A DNA stretch of 64,000 nt from Siphonodentalium dalli (taxonomy: Eukaryota; Mollusca; Scaphopoda; Gadilida; Siphonodentaliidae). The DNA is taken from the NCBI GenBank assembly GCA_032622095.1, contig CP136066.1, forward strand, positions 188,952,716-189,016,715. Reading direction: 5' to 3'. Both the position numbers and the translations under genes were made by a program. Below the pieces are notes generated by a model. That model saw only the letters and a list, made by a program, of their open reading frames with translations. It was not told the origin of the DNA and did no database searches. Positions 51,201 to 59,729 of this stretch are shown piece by piece. Positions within the stretch are counted from its first letter, which is position 1, and each line of letters begins with the position of its first letter.

Positions 51201-53188
51201 CCTGCGCTAAAGGATTGACCTTCAAAAACTCTTCTTTATGCTGAAAGATAAATATATGTACAATGACAAGAATTCCTCTGTATGCTGAAAGATAAAGATA
51301 TTCACAATTACTTATATATTTACTTTTATCAGTTTACCATCCCAATGCATAAGGTGGATGACCAATCCACGCTTATCAGGAAGCAACCAGCTTTACGATT
51401 GCTGAATGGCTTACAGTAATGTCCTAAATAATCGACTCCTTATCCACAGCAGAATTATGGGTAATTATTCAGGATTAAGTGGGAAATATAGCTTGTCATT
51501 CATCCGAAAGCTCTCACTGAGCTCAGCTTTTATCACCTATAATCCCTGCAAATCAATAATAGACCATTCCGATGTACACTTTTTAACTGACTGGGAGAAT
51601 CCATTTAGTATAGAAAGGGTTAAACTGTTACCTGCTGACCACCATCTTGCACAAGGTGAACTGGAACATACTCATAATCAATTCCCTTCAGAGCCAAAAC
51701 TACAAAGCAAAAGAATTCAACATTAATTATGAGACCACCTTGGAACCATCAACATGCAAGCAGTGCTATACGACTATATCTATTCTAGCAATGCGATTTT
51801 GGCATGGGTCAAATTTTACTTGTAATAAGATATTTTAACATGTAATATCTAAGAATTCACATATGATTTGTGGAATTTGAGGCACATGCTATTACAACCT
51901 AGAGACAGCCTTTCTCCTGTGTCAACTATCCAGGGAGGTACTCAAAAGTAACCAAATGAATATCTAAAGAAATAATCACTATCCAGAGATATACTCCAAA
52001 GTAACCAAATGAATATCTAAAGAAATAATCACTATCCAGGGAGGTACTCCAAAGTAACCAAATGAATATCTAAATAAATAATTATTCAGTTCCAAAAAGT
52101 ATCTCTTGCAGTATTTCCTCATTTGGTGACTTGATAAGTCTATGACATAATTGTCAAAAATTTATTTTCTGAAATAACAAACTTCATGAAAGTGAGGCCA
52201 AACCAATATTATCATATTACCAATAATCATTAAAAAATAATATTGCTATGTTATGCTTTAATTGTCAAAGCTGCAAACTAATGCAGAACATACCACATAC
52301 CACCAATTTCCATCGTAGTCAGCACCATTATCATCAGCATAATCATCATCATCGTCGTCATGTCCATGCATTGTCTCCATCACAATCGCTAACATCATCA
52401 ACTCTCATTTTGTCACCTATTAAATCATATTCATCCACCTAAAACTCTTTTCATCATAGTCATCATCATCCTGTCATTGCCATCAAAATTGTTGTCATTT
52501 TGTAGATTAGGTACTGGTATGTGTAATGTCAGCATGTTGAGTCATCCCATCGCTACTCCAATAATAGACACATATTAAAAATGTACCTGAATTTCGTAAG
52601 ATTATTTTAAAGCAACAATGTTTTATTAAAATTATGAAAATATATTGAGGTATTTCTTCATATAAAAGAATGAACAAGAAAAAGGTAAGACTGTAATCTG
52701 AATCATTGACTATATTCTTCACAACATGCTTCATATTTCAGTGAAAATAAACAGACCAGTTTTAGTTATTTATAAACTAGTATGTAAAAATAAATTGAAG
52801 ATGGGTTACAAACTGTTACAAAAGTGTTAAGCCAGGCTCTTAACACTTCCATGATTGGAGCTTCCTGAAATATTGTGAAAATGCTATGCCAATGCATTCT
52901 TATATATGTGAGTCTCCCATAGGGAGCCACACATATATAAGAGAAAACATTGGCATAACAAAATTTACCTCGCCTTTGTGAGCCAGTACATTCTCTCATA
53001 TATCCCTATGGGAGACTCACATATATAAGAGAATGCACTGGCACAGGATCTTTAATGATGCACTAGCGCAGCTCCGGGCACGACATGGTTAAATTGTTGT
53101 TGCCTGAACCACAATTAGTTCTTGACTCATACTTACCTATTCTGACTCTCCAAGAACATGAACTTCTCCAGTAAGAGTAGAGTACAGG
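42101..53188 (-). CDS. GSTZ1: Maleylacetoacetate isomerase / glutathione S-transferase zeta (coding exons 2-8)
   Basis: The enzyme isomerises maleylacetoacetate to fumarylacetoacetate with glutathione in phenylalanine/tyrosine catabolism, and is cytosolic or mitochondrial. Seven minus-strand exons (53188-53137, 51699-51632, 51240-51160, 50360-50283, 47408-47276, 45190-45088, 42233-42101) join in phase with GT-AG borders to about 215 residues; the human protein has 216. The N-terminal thioredoxin-like domain shows [15 protein letters not shown] with the zeta-class Ser-Ser-Cys glutathione site, then DGGQQ, NPLAQVP (cis-Pro) and a TQS/LAIMEYL junction. The helical C-terminal domain shows [10 protein letters not shown] and [15 protein letters not shown], ending in a Cys/Lys-rich tail with TAG at 42103-42101. 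Introns are long and full of MITEs. The first exon, expected to encode only a few residues, is not securely located. Confidence 0.93.
42304..42496. mobile_element. TA-flanked palindrome MITE (intron 7 of GSTZ1), copy 2
   Basis: TACAGTAATGCCCTAAGTAA ... GCATTACTGTA. The arms meet at a short loop near 42395. Tc1/mariner-like CAGT ends with a TA target. Confidence 0.75.
42395..43108. repeat. Tandem segmental duplication, 492-bp offset
   Basis: About 220 bp (MITE right arm, TGTCGCTTCTATGATTATCA, and a GAGGTCCCC-type MITE fragment up to AATAATTTACTCCAAATTA) at 42395-42622 is repeated at about 42887-43108. Confidence 0.75.
42770..42988. mobile_element. TA-flanked palindrome MITE, copy 3
   Basis: Two near-perfect arms (GGATTTAGTCGGAAATATGG and inverse) around GCTCTCACTGAGAGC at 42875-42889. 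The right end is shared with copy 2 by duplication. Confidence 0.75.
43200..43530. mobile_element. Composite GAGGTCCCC-type MITE
   Basis: Left palindrome 43215-43312 and right palindrome 43408-43510, with a shortened spacer. Outer ends ATAGTATGTCTGACATTTGC / GCAAATGTCAGACATACTAT. Confidence 0.7.
43540..44125. other. GSTZ1 intron 7, no feature seen
   Basis: No ORF or repeat with clear borders. Confidence 0.3.
44130..44375. mobile_element. GAGGTCCCC-type MITE, degraded
   Basis: Both end arms are recognisable (TGTGTCTGACATTTACAGAA; CATTCTGCAAATGTCAGAAA), with internal deletions. Confidence 0.55.
44455..44987 (+). repeat. Long inverted repeat flanking GSTZ1 exon 7, left arm
   Basis: It pairs with 45483-45877. 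Shared blocks in inverse order are CCATAAA.AGAAAGAAT, TAGCATGTTATTGTCAAGAT, TTTACAACATACTG, TATATAAACAAATGCT and AATTTGGTAACTTTTATTTC then TAAATTATAAACTA. Confidence 0.75.
45088..45190 (-). CDS. GSTZ1: GSTZ1 exon 7
   Basis: Acceptor CATTTAAG, donor GTTAGT. It encodes [20 protein letters not shown] then [13 protein letters not shown] plus two bases. It lies in the loop between two long inverted-repeat arms. Confidence 0.93.
45276..45438. mobile_element. TA-flanked palindrome MITE, left-truncated, in the inverted-repeat loop
   Basis: Both inner arms are intact around GCTCTCACTGAGAGC; the outer left arm is missing; the right end is ATTACTGTA. Confidence 0.65.
45483..45877 (-). repeat. Long inverted repeat flanking GSTZ1 exon 7, right arm
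   Basis: Inverse partner of 44455-44987, somewhat shorter through small deletions. Confidence 0.75.
45900..46700. other. GSTZ1 intron 6, no feature seen
   Basis: AT-rich; no supported ORF or repeat. Confidence 0.3.
46735..46802 (-). pseudogene. Partial duplicate of GSTZ1 exon 6 with its donor site
   Basis: It matches 47227-47303 (TTTTCAACTTTGTGACATAT, GGTTGAGATGGT, CTGCTAGACCCTTAGTTATC, CAGTGATTTGCCCATT). On the minus strand it encodes the exon's last ~16 residues and keeps the GT donor (GTAACC). The 5' part of the exon is replaced by a MITE starting at TTTTACCCTGTGCC. Confidence 0.8.
46803..47180. mobile_element. Twin-hairpin MITE (ACCCTGTGCC ends), copy 1
   Basis: ACCCTGTGCCAATGCATTCT ... 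AGAATGCATTGGCACAGGGT. Two P1-type hairpins flank a spacer with GAGCCCCAGACAAACATGAG and TATATGTGTGGGGCTCCCTG. Confidence 0.75.
47276..47408 (-). CDS. GSTZ1: GSTZ1 exon 6
   Basis: Acceptor TGCTTACAG, donor GTATCC. It encodes [20 protein letters not shown] through WITKGLA plus one base. Its 3' part is duplicated at about 46735-46802. Confidence 0.92.
47432..47925. mobile_element. Twin-hairpin MITE, copy 2, with extended outer inverted repeat
   Basis: Inner element as at 46803. Here the inverted repeat extends outward: TATGTGACGCGCCATATCAA ATCCAGT... on the left and ACTGGATTTGATATGGCGGG TCACATA on the right, with GTCGGGATTTTTTTACCC/GGGTAAAAAAATCCCGAC between. The right arm text also occurs at 47183-47220 after copy 1. 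Both lie next to GSTZ1 exon 6. Confidence 0.75.
47967..48183. mobile_element. TA-flanked palindrome MITE, complete
   Basis: TACAGTAATGCCGTAAATAA ... TTATTTAGGGCATTACTGTA; 217 bp, nearly perfect palindrome around TCTCAGTGAGAGC. Confidence 0.8.
48190..48515 (+). pseudogene. LINE (non-LTR retrotransposon) reverse-transcriptase C-terminal fragment
   Basis: The frame reads [20 protein letters not shown], then a basic segment, [15 protein letters not shown] and a final RKCVYGF. This is the conserved tail following the RT domain of CR1/Jockey-type LINEs in invertebrates. It lies within a GSTZ1 intron on the strand opposite to the gene. Only ~100 codons remain; the catalytic RT core and endonuclease are absent. 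Confidence 0.65.
48520..49010. other. GSTZ1 intron, inverted repeat
   Basis: ACACTCTCAGGTGCCAAATA (48609) and TATTTGGCACCTGAGAGTAC (48778) form a ~20-bp inverted pair; TGCCAAATAAACGTGATG occurs twice (48620 and 48719). Perhaps a small MITE of about 190 bp. Confidence 0.45.
49014..49203. mobile_element. TA-flanked palindrome MITE, complete but with shortened loop
   Basis: TACAGTAATGCCCTAAATAA ... TTATTTAGGGCATTACTGTA; one arm lacks part of the GTTGCCATTCATCGGAAAGC block. Confidence 0.8.
49215..49432. mobile_element. Palindrome MITE of the GGAAATG(A/T)TCAGATAAT type
   Basis: Related to 38820-39140 and 53425-53632: GGAAATGATCATATAATGTT ... AATTATCTGATCATTTCC, then ATAGACCATTCCAATGTATA. Confidence 0.55.
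49440..50260 (+). mobile_element. Tandem-core element with GTCCCCCGAAAA inverted ends
   Basis: The left end is GTGTCCCCCGAAAACGTGG and the right end AATTTTTCGGGGGACAATA. Between them are three diverged ~150-bp monomers (CCATAACTCT, CATCGGATCAAACTCAAATT, AACTTGAGTTATCAT) and a GGACGGACGGACGCGG tract at 50192-50215. Layout like the pearl-like elements. Confidence 0.6.
50283..50360 (-). CDS. GSTZ1: GSTZ1 exon 5
   Basis: Acceptor ATTTTCAG, donor GTTAGT. 26 codons, [12 protein letters not shown] through LKARAL. It lies ~20 bp from the end of the tandem-core element at 49440-50260. Confidence 0.92.
50920..51052. mobile_element. TTAA-associated hairpin MITE, partial
   Basis: TTAACCCTTTATTGATGGGA GCTGCGCTGGTGC..., one hairpin (GTCTCCCATGGGGAGCCTCG), then TTAA at 51049-51052. 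Confidence 0.55.
51160..51240 (-). CDS. GSTZ1: GSTZ1 exon 4
   Basis: Acceptor ATCTTTCAG, donor GTAAGT. 27 codons containing [19 protein letters not shown], including the conserved cis-proline region. Confidence 0.93.
51413..51525. mobile_element. TA palindrome MITE, left arm only
   Basis: TACAGTAATGTCCTAAATAA to CTCTCACTGAGCTC; the second arm is lost. Confidence 0.65.
51632..51699 (-). CDS. GSTZ1: GSTZ1 exon 3
   Basis: Acceptor GCTTTGTAG, donor GTAACA. Two bases complete Val, then [20 protein letters not shown] and QQ. In phase with exons 2 and 4. Confidence 0.93.
51925..52083. repeat. 53-bp tandem repeat, three copies (GSTZ1 intron 2)
   Basis: The unit CTATCCAGGGAGGTACTCCA AAGTAACCAAATGAATATCT AAAGAAATAATCA starts at 51926, 51979 and 52032. 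Confidence 0.85.
52090..52800. other. GSTZ1 intron 2, CAT-rich tract, no gene
   Basis: 52305-52480 is rich in ATC/CAT trinucleotides. The plus-strand His/Ser-rich frame there is low complexity. Confidence 0.4.
52816..53095. mobile_element. Twin-hairpin MITE of the TCCATGA..GGAGCT type
   Basis: Two hairpins (GTGAGTCTCCCATAGGGAGC and CCCTATGGGAGACTCACATA) between CTTCCATGATTGGAGCTTCC and GCGCAGCTCCGGGCACGACA. It lies ~40 bp from GSTZ1 exon 2. Confidence 0.6.
53137..53188 (-). CDS. GSTZ1: GSTZ1 exon 2 (glutathione-site exon)
   Basis: Acceptor TGTTTTAG, donor GTAAGT at 53136. It encodes [17 protein letters not shown] plus one base and carries the catalytic Ser-Ser-Cys motif. Confidence 0.93.
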
Positions 53189-53210
53189 CTAAAACAAACA
53201 AACAACTCAT

Positions 53211-53356
53211 GATACAATAATGCCCTAAATAATCGACTCCGTAATAACAGCAGAATTATGGGTAATTTTTCAGGATTTAGTCGGAAATATGGCTTGTTGC
53301 CATTCATCGGAAAGCTCTCAATGGTTAAGGAGTCGATTATTTAAGGCATTACTGCA
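53211..53356. mobile_element. TA palindrome MITE, right arm mostly deleted
   Basis: ATACAATAATGCCCTAAATA ... GGAAAGCTCTCA, then directly ATGGTTAAGGAGTCGATTAT and the ATTACTG end. Confidence 0.7.
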
Positions 53357-53424
53357 TTTGACATTTTTACAAGTCATTGTCCAGCATTGTCTGACATTTA
53401 TCTGGAAAGTGAATGAGAGAATTT

Positions 53425-53632
53425 AACCTCTTCAATACTAAATGTTCATTGATTAGTAGTTATCCCATAGGAAATGTTCAGAAAATAAGTTCATCAAATG
53501 ACCAATTCGGCACACTTTATGAACAGTCGTCTGCTTATTTTACCTGAAAACCCCTCCAGATGAACAATAGACCATTCCAGTGTGTACTTTGATAACTGAA
53601 TGGGAGAATCCGTTTAGTATAAAAAGGGTTAA
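53425..53632. mobile_element. TTAA-type MITE with CTTCAATACTAAATG ends
   Basis: TTTAACCTCTTCAATACTAA ATG on the left, ATCCGTTTAGTATAAAAAGG GTTAA on the right. Interior shared with 49215 and 38820. Confidence 0.6.
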
Positions 53633-53639
53633 ATGTGAG

Positions 53640-54760
53640 GAGTGCAGAGCATAAATGAAAAGACTTGACAGTTTTTTTAAATATTTGAAATAAAATGTAA
53701 AGTAGGGGTTCCATAATTAATCGTATAATCGATGAACCGTTGATAAAGCTGATAATCGATTACCATTTCCGTCATCGATTGACCTCCATTATTTATTTAG
53801 GACGTCGGAAAGTTCCGGGTATTATTGAATACTGTGTTTGTTTTACACAGTTTAATATACACTGAAGGGTTAACAACCTTTGATCGTGCATCAAAGAGAT
53901 TCCGATAACATGAGTATACTTAGATGTTACTAGTACAGGCCATCACTTATCGTGTGGTGACTGCTGAATGAAACTCACTATTATCAATTACTTAACTTGT
54001 TCTGAGTACTGAAATTTCTGGGTGGGGGGGAGGGAGTGGCCACCTTTGTGATTGTTATCCACACTCTGGAAGTTTGCTGAAACTTATAGTTTCCATAACA
54101 TTAGATTCCCTTCTTTTAGGAACCGCCGGCGGTACGTCATGCATTGGGGCCGACTCCGCGCGGGGCCGATTTCTCCAGATACGTATAAACCTATTATATT
54201 ACATGTGTATATTATTTATTGTTACGGTACATCAAATAAAAATCTATAAAGAACAACCCAGTTTCGTTAAACAAACATCTCATAATCCCCTCACATATCT
54301 CCTAATTACAATAATTTTAAGGTGGGCGGGTAGTCACGGACCCTGAAGGTCACACACGCCACACGAACTTGCCCAAATTGGACACAAGCGCACAACTTTG
54401 AACACAAGTGCAATAACATTCCTAGAGAACATTTCCAACCGGTTCAAAGTAATTTGATCAAAGAACACTCAAGAAATATAATTTTTTTTTTGTAATACAT
54501 CATTCATCACAGTGTTCAGTACAGATTCCCATATTTGATTCTTAGATTTGGACTTTGTTTTTCTTGGGCCATTGCCTGTAAATAATTTTTTTTTAAATCT
54601 CAATAAAGTTCACATTTTGTATTTCTAACATAATCCACCATGAGGTATACTGTCAAAATGTTGCATCAATGGGCATGGTTTCTATTATTACTAATATACA
54701 TGAACAGAATCCTTTATTTGGACTCTATAAAATTTTGGGAAATTTTGGAAAAATTGGGTC
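53640..54760. other. Upstream of GSTZ1 exon 2; no certain feature
   Basis: A GC-rich patch at 54120-54180 (CCGCCGGCGGTACG, CCGCGCGGGGCC) stands out from the AT-rich background and may be regulatory. A CGAT-rich palindromic patch lies at 53720-53785. No ORF supported. Confidence 0.35.
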
Positions 54761-54775
54761 CACAAAGCCCTTAAC

Positions 54776-54790
54776 GGAAGAAGAGGTCAT
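54776..54790 (-). CDS. GSTZ1: Weak candidate for GSTZ1 exon 1
   Basis: The minus-strand ATGACCTCTTCTTCC is followed by GTTAAG, giving MTSSS in phase with exon 2. The donor is poor, and human exon 1 ends with a Lys before the Pro. The surroundings (54780-54840) are GC-richer with a TGACGTGTCC motif, fitting a promoter. Another ATG at about 54140 is possible. Confidence 0.15.
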
Positions 54791-54840
54791 GATGACGATG
54801 TCCAACGTGGACACGTCAGAGCCTCGGGCCGCGAATATAG

Positions 54841-55430
54841 GCAACTAGTCAATTTCAAATCGATAAAAGAGATATTAAATAACGCTGTCAATCGAGTCAG
54901 CCAAGTTATTTCAATTCAACGGTATTTATGCATGTTATTTTTGCAATTATTCATGATGATTCGTATTCTAGAACAACGTAAAACTACCTTTACACTCATT
55001 TTCGAGTTCTTAAAAATGCAGTCGAACTTCTTCCTTATCCGCGAAATAGATTTTAGGGAAACCTCATTTCAACGCATCAGAACTAAGCTCCCCCAGCGTC
55101 CGCACGCATTTTTACATAAAAAGTCAAATGGAATATTCTGTCAGCCCAGTGTGAAGGCAAAACAAGAGCGCCACAACATTTAATTTCTTTAAAATATATT
55201 TATCCAAATAAAACCGGGCTGTACACAAATGAATACTCTAAGATCATGCCATGAATCTACTCTGGTGGTATCTGGAGAAGTCGGCCTCGCGTGAGGTCCC
55301 ATAAGAAGACGGCCCCATACTAAGATGGCCCCAGAGATGTCATGCAGCCCCATTAGTTAGAAGGGATTAAATCGGTTTTATTTTATTTTATTTGAAGGGG
55401 GACTTTATAACATTGAAAAAATAATGCAGT
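54841..55430. other. No supported gene
   Basis: The plus-strand frame at 54932-55183 (83 codons, basic) has no recognised motif. 55265-55360 contains short GGCCCCAT..AAGA(T/C)GGCC repeats. Confidence 0.3.
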
Positions 55431-55968
55431 TAATATATTTCTTAGTTAATACTTGTTCCTTAACCCTTTCATGACGGAGTTGCGCTGGTGCAGCATTAGA
55501 TCCTATGCCAGACCATTCTCTTATATAGTAAGCGAGTCTCCCATTGGGAGCCTCGCATAAATAAGATAATGCATTGGCTTAAATTGTTAGGCCAATGTGT
55601 TCTCTTATATGTGATGCTCCCAATGGGAGACTCACATATATACAAGAGAATGCATTGGCACAGGGTTTTCGGAAAAGTTCAGGAAGCTCCAGTCATGGAA
55701 GGGTTAATAATGTATTTCACAATAGGTGAAGGTCCCAGCTGGAATTGGATTATTTAGACAACAGTTATTTTGTGAGCCATTAAATTTTCGCTATTTCCCC
55801 AGATACTCAAATTCAATGTTGGGCACGAAATTGACACACAAGTCACCTACAGGTAAATCATGAAATCTCAAGCTGGGACTTTCGCCTACAGTGCAACACA
55901 TCATTAAGGGACATGTATTACTAACAACTATGTTATTTTTTCAATGCTATAAAGTTCCAATCAGCAAC
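55430..55968. repeat. Dispersed repeat D, copy 3 (diverged), with MITE inside
   Basis: Fragments TTAATATATTTCTTAGTTAA, CAATGCTATAAAGTTCC and CACAAGTCACCTA correspond to D text. A TTAA MITE (55464-55703) lies within. Confidence 0.4.
55464..55703. mobile_element. TTAA-flanked twin-hairpin MITE
   Basis: TTAA lies at 55460-55463 and 55704-55707. Ends CCCTTTCATGACGGAGTTGC and GAAGCTCCAGTCATGGAAGG G. Two hairpins have CTCCCA(T/A)TGGGAG cores. Confidence 0.75.
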
Positions 55969-55970
55969 AA

Positions 55971-56940
55971 GAGGCCAATCACGATCAGCAGATGTTTAAC
56001 CCATCCCTCTGAACAAATAATAAACTAGGCCTTATAGCAATGCTCCGTTACCTCCGTACCAAGTATTAAGGAAATCTGCCCAGTGGGACTGCAGTTGAGT
56101 CGAGTATTTAAAATAGTGCTATCTGGCCCTAACCCAGCCCTTTTGTTGCCTCTCGTCTAAGACCCCTAAAGCCCCCGAAATATGGATATCATTGGAACCG
56201 GCTCATTGACCACATTGTGATAGTTACAGTTATGCCCTGTGCCAATGCATTCTCTTATATATGCGAGTCGACCATAGGTCGCCTCGCATATATAAGAGAA
56301 TGCATTGACCATTTTTTTCTAACATTCTTTAACAATTTTATAATTTTTTCTTACATTTTTTAACAATTTTCATAATATTTTTCTACATTCTTTGACAATT
56401 TTACATTTTTAATATGTGTTAAGCCAATGTATTCTCTTATATATGCGAGGCGACCTATGGTCGACTCGCATATATAAGAGAATGCATTGGCACAGGGCCG
56501 TTTTGTTGGGTAAAGGGTTAAAGCTTATAAAATATGTAGTGCTAACATGATAGCTAAACATATCTCAGTTTCAATGAATCATAGGAATTGCGATAACGGC
56601 AATAAAGTTCTCTTATATTTCAAAGGCGATAAAGTTCTCTTGTATTTCAGTGGGAAGCCTGTACTAATTGTTGAGTTATCACAGCATTGGTAAATTCTAA
56701 GTCGACCAAGGGCTATAACTCGGTAAACAAAATCGAACAAACCCATATTTGAGCTCGATCTGTATTTTGGGCTGAGAAGCTCATACGAAATTCAGTTCCA
56801 ATCAAATATCAAAATGTTTGAGTTATCGCACCATGCGTTAAGTGTCTGCGACAGATAGACAGATGGAAGAATGACAGGTGGTCAATCCCGATGTCGACAC
56901 TATATGAGTATGTGTACCATACTATGGTATGGGTACACAT
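55971..56940 (+). mobile_element. Pearl-like element, copy 2, containing a P1 MITE
   Basis: It starts GAGGCCAATCACGATCAGCA and ends GTGTACCATACTATGGTATG GGTACACAT, the same termini as 31820-33152. It has one ~150-bp monomer (GGGCTATAACTCGG ... TTTGAGTTATCGCA). A P1-family MITE in inverse orientation occupies about 56178-56517. Confidence 0.65.
56178..56517 (-). mobile_element. P1-family MITE, copy 4, one end truncated, inside a pearl-like element
   Basis: The right side is intact (GGGCCGTTTTGTTGGGTAAA GGG then TTAA at 56518-56521). The left side starts within the subterminal text (AATATGGATATCATTGGAAC), lacking ~100 bp. Both hairpins are present, with extra (ACATT.TTTAACAATTTT) repeats between them. 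Confidence 0.7.
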
Positions 56941-57199
56941 AAAAATGAGGTCCCTTCTAATTACATGGTACATTCTGAGCCTAATTTAACATAAAATTAT
57001 GATCATAATATATCATTGTGACCATAAGATTATTTAGATATCACTCTATTCGAAATATATAGCATTTTCAATTGATTTGTATGATAAAGTCGATTAAAAT
57101 TCATGAAAAATCATGTCATTGGATTTGGGTGTAAAGACCGTGGTTTCAGAGCAATGGAATGGGGCTCCAGTGTAAAACAGCACCAGTCTATACCACCTG

Positions 57200-57840
57200 A
57201 TACATAACAAGCTGTTTTAAACCTTTCTATACTAAATGGATTCTCCCATTCTGTTATACTAGACAGTCAAAGACTGTGGGGTCGCTCACCAGACTGCAAA
57301 GACTGATAAGACTGGGACTTTGGAGACCATAACAGTTAGAACTTTTCATAATCACTTTAAAAGAAGTAGATCTAAACAGAATATGTGGATAGAGAGGCTT
57401 CATGTACCAACTGTACGCTACTGATCACCCCCCCCCCCCCTCCAAAAAGGACCCCATTGGAACAGATCTAAACATGCCACCCAAGGACCCTGCATACACA
57501 ATATAAGCTAAATAGACTTGATGGTTCTTGAGGAGTAATAGTTGTTAGAATTACTATGGAGGGAAAACGTTATGGCCCTGACATCCCTCCTATTTGACCT
57601 GATGAACTTATTTGAACAAATCTGAATGTGAGTCACATACAGGTAGGGAATTCATATAGATCTCAAGAAGAAAACAATTGTTGATGGATGGATGGACAGA
57701 ACAATGGATGGAAGGACACTCCGACAGACCAACAGATTTAATCCAATATACCCCACCACTTTTTTGTCCATAATAAGGTATAATGAGTTCACATAGATAA
57801 GTGGTTAAGAAAATAATATTGGAACAGCCAAGCGTGAATT
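57200..57840. other. Repeat debris, no gene
   Basis: It contains a TTTCTATACTAAATGGATTC end-like fragment (57223), a C-run at about 57428-57439 and a GATG/GGAC-type tract at about 57678-57712. Confidence 0.35.
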
Positions 57841-58255
57841 TAGTGTGTCTGATGTCCCAAAAGGGTGAATGTAGTGATGCTATTCTGTAAGGTGGGCTAG
57901 CATCACCAAATTCACCATCTGGGAACCCAATTTTACTTAGTCCTCAACTGCTATGGGAGACCTAGGGACAGACAGAAGTTCTCCAGCTGAAGTTGGTGAC
58001 ATTACTGACATATGGCAGATGGCAGTATGTGCACCCATTTGACACCTCAATTATGCATTTTAAAATCTGAACAGAAGGGAAAAGAGCTGCTAAAAATGTC
58101 AATTTGAGACTCTAGATACTTCCCAGAAGATGAAGCCTAAGCAGAATGAGGTCCTCATAGGGTGTATTTGGCGATGCTAGCCTGCCGTGCAGGGTAGCAT
58201 AATTAAATTCACCCTCTGGGAACCTCATTCTACAAATGCCAGACACACTCAAAGC
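57840..58255. mobile_element. Composite GAGGTCCCC-type MITE
   Basis: Left palindrome 57850-57935, spacer with CCTCAACTGCTATGGGAGAC, right palindrome 58140-58235, end CAGACACACT. Confidence 0.65.
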
Positions 58256-58560
58256 TCTGAGAAAAGGAATTTAATCTGATATTAATGACCAGTGTATTGT
58301 AAACAATGATGGTGCTACTGACAACTTTAGAAAACAAATGTACAACACTATTAATCTCATTTAAATTATGAATGACATGAATACACTCCCTGGGGACTCT
58401 GCCTATAGCTACAGAAGTTCTCTTATCTATCTATCTGGTCCTGATTATAAACAACATGTGTCATGTCTGTCAGCCTGGCAGTTCCGAGCAGAGTTGGCTT
58501 GTAATGGGAATGCACAGATACTAGTATTAAAATGAATTTACTGAACATTTCTGTACAACT
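58256..58560. other. No recognisable feature
   Basis: Intergenic; no ORF or repeat with clear ends. Confidence 0.3.
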
Positions 58561-59176
58561 GTCTGCTCATGTTTCTCCCAAACCCCTGATTTCAACCAAA
58601 TTTAGTGGGGTGACTAGAGGTACCTACCCCCCGAAGATGTAATGTCAAAAGTTTTTCAAAATTTTAATTAAATGTTTTTTATTTTATTTAAATAAAAAAT
58701 ATTTTATTTAATAAAAAAAATTATTTATTAAAAATAAAATATATATAATTTTTTTTGTTGGTTAAATTGAGCAATAAGTTAAATCTAAAAAAAAATATTT
58801 CTTCAGATTTATGTCCATAGCCCCACCCACATTTGACCCAGTGACCTCATTTGAACAAATCTGAACCACAGTCACCCAAGGTACCCTCATACCAAATATG
58901 AACCCATTCGGCCCGACAACTTCAGAAAAGAAGTTGTTTTAAGAATTACTATGTGGAAAAATAGTTATGGTTCTGACATCAAAACTATTTGACTTGGTGA
59001 CCTCATTTGAACAAATCTGAATAAGAGTCACATAGGGAACATCCACACCAAATATAAACCCAATCGGTCTGATGGTTTCAGAGGAGAAGATGTTTAAAGA
59101 ATTGTTGACGGACGGACGGACGGACGAGGAGTGATGATTATAGCTCCGCCGGAGACTTCGTCTCAGGTGAGCTAAA
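58560..59176 (+). mobile_element. Pearl-like element with GGTGAGCTAAAAAG 3' end
   Basis: Two ~150-bp monomers (GACCTCATTTGAACAAATCT, CACCAAATATAAACCCAATC, TTGTTTAAAGAATT-like ends) are followed by a GGAC tract at 59107-59127 and the 3' hairpin GCTCCGCCGGAGACTTCGTC TCAGGTGAGC then TAAAAAG. Related monomers occur at about 57520-57660. This 3' end type is familiar from bivalve genomes. Confidence 0.65.
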
Positions 59177-59189
59177 AAGCATAAATTGG

Positions 59190-59371
59190 AACAGTCTATT
59201 ATTCATTTGGAGGGGTATTCTGATCTGAAAATATAATGCAAGAGCAGAATGATTCATATTCATTGGTCGGAAATGTTCTGAAAATAAGTTCAACCAATGG
59301 TTTATGGTTGTATGTTGAACTTATTATCTTAACATTTTCTATTAAATGAGTATTTAGCATAGAAAAGGTTA
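59190..59371. mobile_element. Palindrome MITE of the GGAAATGTTCTGAAAATAAG type
   Basis: Arms GGAAATGTTCTGAAAATAAG TTCAAC and GTTGAACTTATTATCTTAAC around CCAATGGTTTATGGTTG; right end TTTAGCATAGAAAAGGTTAA. Confidence 0.6.
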
Positions 59372-59720
59372 AGGCGTAGAAAACTTGGACCAGCTAATAC
59401 CAAGAATTTCCCCTCAGGTGTTTGTGTTATTTAATTCATTGGAATGAGACAGTATAATATTTTATAAAATTTATTGCTTTCAGCCTCTATAATGTAACTA
59501 GCAATACTTATTCAAGCACAATAATTTCTTTAAAATGTACATTGCGATAAAAAATAGGAAACAGTAAATATTGCAGGTAGAGAAATTTACACATCATAAT
59601 AATGTTTATCACAAAACCTCAACAAAACAAGAAATCACAAAAATGTACTAGTAAGAAACAATAACCTCTTGGCCTCCTAGCTCACCAGTAAATTATTGTT
59701 AACTGGCTCAGGCAATCTCG
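59372..59720. other. No recognisable feature
   Basis: AT-rich intergenic sequence. Confidence 0.3.
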
Positions 59721-59729
59721 AGAGATTAA

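Noticed and set aside
52248-52442. His-rich 64-residue ORF
   Set aside because: CAT-trinucleotide low-complexity sequence inside a GSTZ1 intron; no splice or start context.
54932-55183. 83-residue basic ORF near the GSTZ1 5' side
   Set aside because: No motif, no codon or splice support; kept only as a note because it lies near a possible promoter.
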